Position numbers and translations under genes: made by a program. Of a stretch of DNA of 6,604 nucleotides, positions 1 through 6,327 are shown piece by piece. The DNA lies in the NCBI GenBank assembly GCA_025450155.1, contig JANWIB010000012.1, forward strand, positions 1 through 6,604. The letters are read 5' to 3'. The notes below the pieces were generated by a model. The model ran no database searches. It had not been told where the DNA came from and saw only the letters and a list, made by a program, of their open reading frames with translations. Source of the DNA: Sphingobacteriaceae bacterium. Lineage in GTDB: Bacteria; Bacteroidota; Bacteroidia; Sphingobacteriales; Sphingobacteriaceae. Within the stretch, counting starts at the first letter, position 1; each line of letters opens with the position of its first letter.

Positions 1-35
1 CTACAGCAAGCTGATAGCTCGCTAAAGAAAAAAGA

Positions 36-587
36 ATGCTAATGAGGGGTATTGTTTTTATACTCACTTTTATTTTTCCAATTACTCTTATCAATGGCCA
101 AACTATAACCCGGGATAGTTTATTAAGCCAGTTGAAAAATTTAAAAACAGCTGTTTTACAAGAACATAAGGAAAGTGTTGCTGGCTTTTTCAGTTTTCCT
201 ATTACTGACCGCGATTTTAAAATAAAGGTTGAATTAGATGGAAAACCAAATATTAACTCACCCTTTGATAAGGATGCTTTTATAAAATATTACCATAGAA
301 GTATTTCAAGCAATTTACACGATGTTTTGAAGTACCTTGATCTGAATAAGCTAAAAACCCAAAACGAATTAACAAGAAAAATTATCCCAAAAGATAAAAA
401 AGACGAGTGCTATTATACTTACGAAATTGTTATCAAAAACAACGAAATCATCATTTCCTCCTTTACAAACACAAGAACCGATATTAAACTTTCTGATGAT
501 GATATGTGCCCGGAGTATATGGAACGTTGGACTTTTAATATGGTGAAGGGTAAATTGAAATTTAAAAAGATTGATATTGCGGGTTAA
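36..587 (+). CDS. Small secreted protein of unknown function
   Basis: I do not recognise this 183-residue protein. Residues 1-21 look like a Sec signal peptide: Arg4, then a hydrophobic stretch (about 5-19), then NG|QT, so signal peptidase I would cut before Gln22. A mature N-terminal Gln is common in exported Bacteroidota proteins. The mature part is mixed alpha/beta and lysine-rich, with an aromatic 'GFFSFPI' patch at 50-56, a 'DAFIKYYHRSI' segment near 80-90 and only two cysteines (C125, C158) that might form a disulfide. The 'FPI...F..YY' pattern loosely recalls small NTF2-like exported proteins, but that is a weak impression. Met1 (36) and Met3 (42) are both possible starts and neither has a clear Shine-Dalgarno. 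The upstream promoter is outside the window. The gene converges on valS with a 57-base gap. Its DNA is about 27% GC in three sampled 60-base rows, against about 42% in valS. Confidence 0.75.
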   Translation: MLMRGIVFILTFIFPITLINGQTITRDSLLSQLKNLKTAVLQEHKESVAGFFSFPITDRDFKIKVELDGKPNINSPFDKDAFIKYYHRSISSNLHDVLKYLDLNKLKTQNELTRKIIPKDKKDECYYTYEIVIKNNEIIISSFTNTRTDIKLSDDDMCPEYMERWTFNMVKGKLKFKKIDIAG

Positions 588-644
588 TTAACAATAACCT
601 TTTATATCGTCTTATAAATTATCCTTATTCATTAATCAATATCA

Positions 645-3260
645 TTACTTTAAAACCTGGAGACTTTCTTCTAAGATAATAATCTTCGCTTCTGCATCCG
701 CCTTCTTCTTCTGTTCGGTAGCTACAATTTCGGGCTTGGCATTTTGCACAAAACGTTGGTTAGAGAGCTTCGCGTCTACTGATTTCAGGAATCCCCGCAA
801 ATATTCTAATTCTTTCGCAATGCGGTCACGCTCAGCATCCGCATCCATATTACCTTCTAATATGACAAAAAATTCATCTCTCCCCGAAAGGAATGTCGAA
901 GCCCCACTTAGTTTATCTTTTACAAAACTAATCTCACTAATATTAGCCAGTTTGCAAATAACACGTTCATACTCAGAATAAGGAATATTCGAATTAACCT
1001 TAATAGCTAAAGGGAGGGGCTCTTTAAGTGATATTTGTTTGGAATTACGGATATTCCGTATTTCTGACACCACCTGCTTTATCACCTCCATTTGTTGAAT
1101 ACTATCTACGTTTATCGCTCCTGGCTTAGGGTATTTGGCAACAATGCAACAATCTTTTTCTTGACGCTCGTCAAAAATTTCGTCATGGAATAACTCCTCG
1201 GACAAGAAGGGCATAAAGGGATGGATCAGCTTTAATATTTTCTCAAAAAACCCTTTAGTACTTTCGAACGTATGTTGATCTACCGGTTGCTGATAGGCTG
1301 GTTTTACCATTTCCAAATACCAGGAACAAAAATCGTCCCATACTAATTTGTAAATAGCCATTAAAGCATCCGAAATCCGATATTGAATAAAATTTTCTTC
1401 AATTTCGAAAAGCGCCTCGCTAAAACGATTTTCAAACCAGGTTATTGCTTGGGTATTTGCAGTTGATAAATGATTATCAACCTGCCAGCCTTTAACCAAT
1501 CGGAATGCATTCCAGATTTTGTTAGCGAAATTTCTGCCCTGTTCACAATAAGATTCGTCAAACATCAAATCATTTCCGGCTGGAGAACAAAGCAACATAC
1601 CTACACGTACCCCGTCTGCTCCATATTTCTCAATCAAATCAATCGGATCAGGCGAGTTACCTAATGATTTAGACATTTTTCGTCCAATTTTATCCCGAAC
1701 AATCCCGGTTAGATACACATTTTTAAATGGCGCTTTCCCCCTGAATTCATGTCCCGCCATAATCATTCGTGCAACCCAGAAAAACAAGATTTCAGGTGCA
1801 GTAACCAGATCGTTTGTAGGATAATAGTAATTGATATCCGGGCTAGCCGGATCTTTAAATCCATCGAAAACCGAAATAGGCCATAACCAGGAAGAAAACC
1901 AGGTATCTACCACGTCTTCGTCTTGCCTTAAGTTTTGCGAGGCTAAATTCAATTTTTTGAACTGCTCCTCGGCTTCCCATTTGGTTTTCGCAACCACCCA
2001 ATCACCTTTTTCATTATACCAGGCCGGTATTTGTTGTCCCCACCACAACTGGCGACTAATACACCAGTCTTTCACGTTCTCCATCCAGTGACGATACGTA
2101 TTAATAAATTTGTCAGGAATAAGATTCACTTCGCCCTTAAGCACATAATCTAATGCTGGTTTTGCCATTTCATCCATTTTGCAAAACCACTGCATAGAAA
2201 GTTTAGGTTCGATTACTGCATCGGTACGTTCAGAAAACCCAATTTGCGATTTATAATCTTCCACTTTTTCTAAATGTCCGGCTTCTTCAAGCATAATTGC
2301 AATTTTCTTACGGGCAACAAAACGATCTTCACCCATTAAAATCTCCGCTTTTTCATTTAAGGTACCGTCATCATTTAGAATATCAATTACCGGAAGATGA
2401 TGCTTTAAACCCAACTCATAGTCATTTAAATCGTGAGCAGGGGTCACTTTTAAACAGCCCGTTCCAAATTCCATAGTCACATATTCATCTTCTATGATTC
2501 GGATTTCGCGGTTTATGAGCGGAATGCGTACTTTTTTCCCTTTTAAATGGCTATAGCGTTCATCGTTGGGGTTAATACATACGGCAGTATCAGCCATAAT
2601 AGTTTCGGGGCGGGTAGTGGCAATAATGACATCATTATTTTCGCCAGAAACTTTGTATTTGATGTAATACAATTTCTGATTGACTTCTTTACGGATAACT
2701 TCTTCGTCGGAAACCGCAGTTTTACCCTTCGGATCCCAGTTCACCATACGTACGCCACGATAGATCCATCCTTTTTTATAGAGATGAATAAATGTATCTA
2801 TCACTGCTTCAGAAAGGTTTTCCTCCATCGTAAAGCGAGTACGATCCCAATCGCAGGAAGCGCCTAATTTTTTCAACTGCTCCAAGATGATTCCGCCGTA
2901 TTTCTCTTTCCAATCCCAAGCGTATTTCAAAAATTCTTCGCGGCTTAAATCCTTTTTCTCGATCCCTCTTTCCTTAAGCATGGCCACTACCTTCGCTTCA
3001 GTAGCAATAGAAGCATGATCGGTGCCGGGGACCCAACAAGCATTTTTTCCCTGCATACGAGCTCTACGTATCAGCACATCCTGAATGGTGTTATTTAGCA
3101 TATGCCCCATATGCAATACGCCGGTAACATTAGGTGGGGGTATTACAATAGTGTAGGGTTCCCGATCATCTGGAACGGAATGAAAAAATTTCTTATCAAG
3201 CCAATATTGATACCATTTATTTTCCGTTTCCTGCGGATTGTATGTTTTTGAAATACTCAT
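645..3260 (-). CDS. valS: Valyl-tRNA synthetase (ValRS)
   Basis: Cytoplasmic class I aminoacyl-tRNA synthetase that joins valine to tRNA-Val with ATP and hydrolyses mischarged Thr-tRNA. The 871-residue length fits compact bacterial ValRS (E. coli is longer). The Rossmann domain carries the HIGH signature as HMGH (50-53) after 'PPPNVTG', and 'GTDHASIATEAK' at 79-90. The CP1 editing domain (about 190-340) has TTRPET (215-220), GTG (266-268) and TPAHD (273-277) with the conserved Asp277. 'WCISRQLWWGQQIPAW' (399-414) and 'DTWFSSWLWPIS' (452-463) are typical. KMSKS is intact at 528-532. A helical anticodon-binding domain follows (about 610-760), then a C-terminal coiled-coil tRNA arm (about 803-871) with the family motif around 833-848. 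The ATG at 3260 has an AGAGG six bases upstream and its own promoter. It lies 88 bases downstream of the E1 gene on the same strand. All key motifs are present, so the enzyme should be functional. Confidence 0.98.
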   Translation of the reverse strand: MSISKTYNPQETENKWYQYWLDKKFFHSVPDDREPYTIVIPPPNVTGVLHMGHMLNNTIQDVLIRRARMQGKNACWVPGTDHASIATEAKVVAMLKERGIEKKDLSREEFLKYAWDWKEKYGGIILEQLKKLGASCDWDRTRFTMEENLSEAVIDTFIHLYKKGWIYRGVRMVNWDPKGKTAVSDEEVIRKEVNQKLYYIKYKVSGENNDVIIATTRPETIMADTAVCINPNDERYSHLKGKKVRIPLINREIRIIEDEYVTMEFGTGCLKVTPAHDLNDYELGLKHHLPVIDILNDDGTLNEKAEILMGEDRFVARKKIAIMLEEAGHLEKVEDYKSQIGFSERTDAVIEPKLSMQWFCKMDEMAKPALDYVLKGEVNLIPDKFINTYRHWMENVKDWCISRQLWWGQQIPAWYNEKGDWVVAKTKWEAEEQFKKLNLASQNLRQDEDVVDTWFSSWLWPISVFDGFKDPASPDINYYYPTNDLVTAPEILFFWVARMIMAGHEFRGKAPFKNVYLTGIVRDKIGRKMSKSLGNSPDPIDLIEKYGADGVRVGMLLCSPAGNDLMFDESYCEQGRNFANKIWNAFRLVKGWQVDNHLSTANTQAITWFENRFSEALFEIEENFIQYRISDALMAIYKLVWDDFCSWYLEMVKPAYQQPVDQHTFESTKGFFEKILKLIHPFMPFLSEELFHDEIFDERQEKDCCIVAKYPKPGAINVDSIQQMEVIKQVVSEIRNIRNSKQISLKEPLPLAIKVNSNIPYSEYERVICKLANISEISFVKDKLSGASTFLSGRDEFFVILEGNMDADAERDRIAKELEYLRGFLKSVDAKLSNQRFVQNAKPEIVATEQKKKADAEAKIIILEESLQVLK

Positions 3261-3266
3261 ATTTAG

Positions 3267-3271
3267 CCTCT
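3267..3271 (-). promoter_or_regulatory. Shine-Dalgarno-like site of valS
   Basis: Read on the minus strand this is AGAGG, six bases before the valS ATG. It is the clearest ribosome-binding sequence in the window next to a certain start, and it supports the start at 3260. Bacteroidota often lack such sites, so its contribution to initiation is uncertain. Confidence 0.5.
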
Positions 3272-3280
3272 AAGAAAGCA

Positions 3281-3312
3281 CAAAAGTAAATTTTTGATAG
3301 GATTTTGAACAA
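3281..3312 (-). promoter_or_regulatory. Bacteroidota sigma-A promoter of valS
   Basis: On the minus strand a perfect TAnnTTTG -7 box (TACTTTTG, 3281-3288) lies 21 bases downstream of a TTG -33 box (3310-3312, within TTATTG). Published Bacteroidota promoters tolerate spacers of about this length. The -7 box ends 20 bases before the valS ATG, so the transcript would have a leader of roughly 14 bases containing the AGAGG site. This means valS need not depend on read-through from the upstream E1 gene. No terminator hairpin is visible in the 88-base gap, so read-through may also occur. Confidence 0.65.
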
Positions 3313-3348
3313 TAACGTCCAAACAACTTATTATATCCCCTAAGTAAA

Positions 3349-5757
3349 CTAGAATAACTCCGGAAAATCTCCTGAATTGGTTTCATTCATCATCGAATAA
3401 ACGATTTCTACCACGTCATCTACCGAAGGTTTGGAGAAATAATCTCCATCGGAGCCATACGGAGGTCGATGTTCTTTGGCAGTAAGCGTTCGGGGAGCGC
3501 CATCTAAGTAATAATATCCTTTTTGCACTTCCAGTACTTGCTGCATAATGTATGCGGAAGCACCTCCGGGAACATCCTCATCTACTACCAAAATCTTATT
3601 GGTTTTTTTAAGCGACTGAACACAAACCTGATCCAAATCAAAAGGATGAAGAGTTTGAGGATCAATAATTTCGACTGAGATTCCCAATTTTTCCAATTCG
3701 GGTACCGCTTCGGTTACTATCCGTAAGGTTGATCCGTATGAAACAATCGTGATGTCTGTTCCTGATTTAATAATTTCGGCTTTACCTAAAGGAACAGTAA
3801 ACTCGCCTACGTTAGAGGGTAATTTTTCTTTTAGGCGGTAACCGTTAAGCGACTCAATAACCAAGGCAGGCTCATCCGAGCGAAGCAGGGTATTATACAC
3901 ACCAGCAGCTTGCGTCATGTTACGGGGCACACAAATGTGTATCCCCCGCATAGAGCCTAAAATCATGGCTATTGGAGAACCCGAATGCCAGATTCCTTCC
4001 AACCTGTGTCCACGTGTACGAATAATGAGCGGCGCTTTTTGCCCCGCCTTAGTTCGGTAACTCAAACTGGCCAAGTCGTCGCTGATAACAAACAAGCCGT
4101 ACAACAAATAATCCAGGTATTGAATTTCCGCAATAGGCTTTAAACCACGCATAGATAACCCAATTCCCTGTCCAATGATCGTGCTTTCGCGAATGCCGGT
4201 ATCGGCAACACGCATTAATCCATATTTTTGTTGAAGGCCGGCAAATCCCTGGTTAACATCTCCGATACTCCCTACATCTTCTCCAAAGGCCACAATACGT
4301 GGGTCACGACTGAAGTTTTCATCAAAACAGGCATTTAACACTTCACGTCCATCAATCATTTTTGAATTCTCATCATATTGGGGATCGATTACCGCAATAT
4401 TCAAAGGCGATTCTATTCCACCCGTAAATAATTTGGAATTATATCGCTCGCTATTTACTTCTTTCTGTTCTTTATAAAGATTTAAAAGCTGCTGTTTTAT
4501 GGGAATATTTTCAAATCTTAAGGCTCTGATAGCTTTTCTCACCGCACTTACAATATCCTTTCTGGTCAAATCGATCGTGCCATGCAATTCCTGTGCGATT
4601 GCGTTTAACTGATTGTTACCAACATTTTGCAGCAAATTGACAACCTCTTCCGCTTCTTGTTTTATTACCGTTAAGTACTCGTTCCAGGCAGTTTTTTGAC
4701 AGGTACGTACATACTCTTTAGCGGCTTTTTCCAATTCTTCAAGTTCTTCTTCGGTTGCTATGGCAGATTCTGTCATCCATTTCCTCATCTGAATGATGCA
4801 ATCGTATTCGGCCTCCCATTCTAATCGTTCTTTAGATTTATAGCGTTCGTGCGATCCTGATGTTGAATGTCCCTGAGGTTGGGTCATTTCAGTAACGTGA
4901 ATCATTGCCGGAATATGGTTTTCCCGGCAAATTTGAACGGCTTTTTCGTAAGTTTCGCACAAACCCGGATAGTCCCATCCTCTTACCTTAAATATTTCTA
5001 ATCCCTCTCCTTTTCCATCTCGCTGAAAACCCCTTAAAACCTCCGAAATATCTTCTTTAGTGGTTTGATATTTATTAGGAACAGAAATTCCATAATCATC
5101 ATCCCAAATGGAAATTACCAACGGAATTTGCAGAACGCCGGCAGCATTGATGGCTTCGAAAAACACCCCTTCTGAGGTGGAAGCATTACCTATAGTGCCA
5201 AAAGCAACTTCATTTCCACTAATAGAAAAATCTGTTAGGTGCGACAGTTCCGGATTATCACGATAGAATTTTGAAGCATGTGCTAAACCAATTAAACGAG
5301 CCATTTGCCCGCCTGTGGTTGAAATATCAGAGGAAGAATTCAGCATTTCTGTTTGGTTCTTCCAACTTCCATCGGCATGAATACTCCGGGTAGCAAAATG
5401 GGCATTCATTTGCCTTCCTCCAGACGAAGGTTCTGCCTTAAGATCAGGATTAGCATACAATTGGGCAAAAAAACCCGTAATGGTAGTCATGCCGGTAGCA
5501 AACATAAATGTTTGGTCCCGGTAGTATCCCGAACGCCAGTCACCTTTTCGAAAAGCTTTGGCCATAGCAATTTGCGCCACCTCTTTACCATCGCCAAAAA
5601 TGCCAAATTTAGCCTTGCCGGTAAGTACCTCTTTACGACCCAATAAGCTGACCTGCCGACTCTCAAAAGCTGTCTTATAATCAGCTATAACAATCTTTTT
5701 AAAATCATCGAAAGAAAGCTCTTTAATATTTAAATGGTTAGTCTCGGTTGCTGACAT
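3349..5757 (-). CDS. Fused E1 alpha-beta 2-oxoacid dehydrogenase
   Basis: Thiamine-diphosphate E1 component of a 2-oxoacid dehydrogenase complex, with both subunits in one 802-residue chain. E1 decarboxylates a 2-oxoacid and passes the acyl group to a lipoyl-E2, which is not encoded here. Alpha half (about 15-325): substrate-site 'GGRQMNAHF' (113-121), the cofactor region 'IGNASTSEG' (189-197) to 'DDDYGIS' (219-225), and the loop 'QGHSTSGSHERY' (296-307), with His297-Ser298 equivalent to the His-Ser of branched-chain E1. A helical, Glu-rich linker spans about 325-465. Beta half (about 466-795): 'GEDVGSIGD' (492-500), Glu524 in 'GIRESTIIGQG', catalytic His591 in 'GIWHSGSP', and the C-terminal transketolase domain with 'DEDVPGGAS' (726-734). 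The loops resemble branched-chain (2-oxoisovalerate) E1 most, but pyruvate cannot be excluded. The GDG...NN metal motif is altered to GNA...DD. ATG 5757 is the only plausible start: no ATG/GTG/TTG lies between it and the upstream in-frame stop. The message appears leaderless. Confidence 0.92.
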   Translation of the reverse strand: MSATETNHLNIKELSFDDFKKIVIADYKTAFESRQVSLLGRKEVLTGKAKFGIFGDGKEVAQIAMAKAFRKGDWRSGYYRDQTFMFATGMTTITGFFAQLYANPDLKAEPSSGGRQMNAHFATRSIHADGSWKNQTEMLNSSSDISTTGGQMARLIGLAHASKFYRDNPELSHLTDFSISGNEVAFGTIGNASTSEGVFFEAINAAGVLQIPLVISIWDDDYGISVPNKYQTTKEDISEVLRGFQRDGKGEGLEIFKVRGWDYPGLCETYEKAVQICRENHIPAMIHVTEMTQPQGHSTSGSHERYKSKERLEWEAEYDCIIQMRKWMTESAIATEEELEELEKAAKEYVRTCQKTAWNEYLTVIKQEAEEVVNLLQNVGNNQLNAIAQELHGTIDLTRKDIVSAVRKAIRALRFENIPIKQQLLNLYKEQKEVNSERYNSKLFTGGIESPLNIAVIDPQYDENSKMIDGREVLNACFDENFSRDPRIVAFGEDVGSIGDVNQGFAGLQQKYGLMRVADTGIRESTIIGQGIGLSMRGLKPIAEIQYLDYLLYGLFVISDDLASLSYRTKAGQKAPLIIRTRGHRLEGIWHSGSPIAMILGSMRGIHICVPRNMTQAAGVYNTLLRSDEPALVIESLNGYRLKEKLPSNVGEFTVPLGKAEIIKSGTDITIVSYGSTLRIVTEAVPELEKLGISVEIIDPQTLHPFDLDQVCVQSLKKTNKILVVDEDVPGGASAYIMQQVLEVQKGYYYLDGAPRTLTAKEHRPPYGSDGDYFSKPSVDDVVEIVYSMMNETNSGDFPELF

Positions 5758-5762
5758 GCTGC

Positions 5763-5794
5763 CAAAAATAATAAAATCTACGTCCTTAATGAAA
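5763..5794 (-). promoter_or_regulatory. Probable promoter of the fused E1 gene
   Basis: On the minus strand TATTTTTG (5763-5770) matches the TAnnTTTG -7 consensus perfectly. The -33 position holds TTTC (5791-5794) instead of TTTG, 20 bases upstream, so that half is imperfect. Only five bases separate the -7 box from the ATG at 5757. Transcription would then begin at or next to the start codon and give a leaderless or near-leaderless mRNA. A promoter further upstream, overlapping the divergent one, is the alternative. Confidence 0.45.
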
Positions 5795-5821
5795 CTTGTA
5801 AATTATAGTATAAGAACATTT

Positions 5822-5851
5822 TTTGAATTAAAGTAAAAAACAGTACATTTG
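5822..5851 (+). promoter_or_regulatory. Sigma-A promoter of the DUF1573 gene
   Basis: TTTG (5822-5825) is followed after 18 bases by TACATTTG (5844-5851), an exact match to the Bacteroidota -33/-7 consensus and the best promoter in the window. The -7 box ends 18 bases before the ATG at 5870, giving a leader of roughly a dozen bases without a Shine-Dalgarno. It sits in the 112-base divergent region shared with the E1 gene, about 30 bases from that gene's proposed promoter. Confidence 0.75.
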
Positions 5852-5869
5852 TGTAAACAGATCATTGAA

Positions 5870-6262
5870 ATGAAAAAAATTATGATTTTAGTTGCAGTAA
5901 TCATTGGGTTTACAACGATGACTGCTTTAAGAACAGACAATCCACCGGAATTTAAGTTTGAAACAGAATCGCATGATTTTGGTAAGATTCCGCAAGGAAA
6001 ACCCGTTAGTTATGATTTTAAATTTACAAACATTGGTGATGAGCCTTTGATCATTACGAATGTGGAGTCTACTTGCGGCTGTACCGTACCCAAGTATACC
6101 ACTACTCCGGTTAAAAAAGGTGAGAACGGAGTAATTACCGTAACGTTTAATGCTTCCGCCGTACAACCATTTAGCAAAGCGGTAACCATTAAATCAAACG
6201 CCAAAACTCCTGTTAAGATGTTATACATTAAAGGCGAGGTAGTTAGCGGTAATAATAGTTAA
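5870..6262 (+). CDS. DUF1573 secreted protein
   Basis: A 130-residue exported protein that is almost entirely one DUF1573 domain, a small immunoglobulin-like (ASH/MSP-type) beta-sandwich very common in Bacteroidota. Its biochemical role is not established. Residues 1-19 form a signal peptide (MKK, hydrophobic 4-14, then TMTA) with likely cleavage after Ala19. There is no lipobox cysteine, so it should be soluble in the periplasm or secreted. Family hallmarks are 'HDFGKIPQG' (35-43), 'FKFTNIGDEPL' (50-60), the C-G-C motif in 'STCGCTVP' (67-74), 'VTFNA' (91-95) and the closing strand ending 'IKGEVV' (120-125). C69 and C71 are the only cysteines. I chose ATG 5870, which gives a proper lysine-rich N-region. 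The in-frame TTG at 5849 lies inside the -7 box and would not be transcribed. A terminator follows 24 bases after the stop, so the gene is probably monocistronic. Confidence 0.92.
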   Translation: MKKIMILVAVIIGFTTMTALRTDNPPEFKFETESHDFGKIPQGKPVSYDFKFTNIGDEPLIITNVESTCGCTVPKYTTTPVKKGENGVITVTFNASAVQPFSKAVTIKSNAKTPVKMLYIKGEVVSGNNS

Positions 6263-6286
6263 CACTAAACTACAACGAATATTACT

Positions 6287-6323
6287 AACCTCTTCGGCAT
6301 AACCGGAGAGGTTTTTTATTTTT
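6287..6323 (+). terminator. Intrinsic terminator after the DUF1573 gene
   Basis: An 11-bp stem pairs 6287-6297 (AACCTCTTCGG) with 6303-6313 (CCGGAGAGGTT), with one U-G wobble and a 5-base loop (CATAA). A T-rich tract follows (TTTT, A, TTTTT at 6314-6323). It acts on plus-strand transcription only, because the opposite side of the hairpin is not followed by a T-tract on the minus strand. Confidence 0.9.
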
Positions 6324-6324
6324 G
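6317..6324 (+). promoter_or_regulatory. -7 box of the aminotransferase gene
   Basis: TATTTTTG matches TAnnTTTG exactly and lies within the T-tract of the preceding terminator, three bases before the aminotransferase ATG. At the -33 position only TTC (6293-6295, inside the terminator stem) is seen, 21 bases upstream. The match is therefore half-supported, and T-rich sequence makes a chance hit more likely. Confidence 0.4.
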
Positions 6325-6327
6325 TAT

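Noticed and set aside
588..644. Possible terminator between the convergent first gene and valS (TTTATA...TATAAA inverted repeat at 601-618)
   Set aside because: The stem is only six A/T pairs and no proper T-tract follows on either strand, so it is too weak to call.
2547..2867. Open frame of 106 codons on the plus strand inside valS
   Set aside because: It is antisense to the conserved editing/catalytic region of valS, has no promoter or recognisable protein features, and is a shadow of the real gene. The same applies to the other plus-strand frames within valS and the E1 gene.
3261..3348. Terminator for the E1 gene in the gap before valS
   Set aside because: No stable hairpin followed by a T-tract could be found on the minus strand. 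The gap is explained by the valS promoter.
5849..5869. TTG start extending the DUF1573 protein by seven residues
   Set aside because: The TTG lies within the -7 promoter box and the added residues disturb the signal peptide.
5927..6228. Two overlapping minus-strand open frames within the DUF1573 gene
   Set aside because: The DUF1573 domain, signal peptide, promoter and terminator all support the plus strand; the reverse frames encode nothing recognisable.
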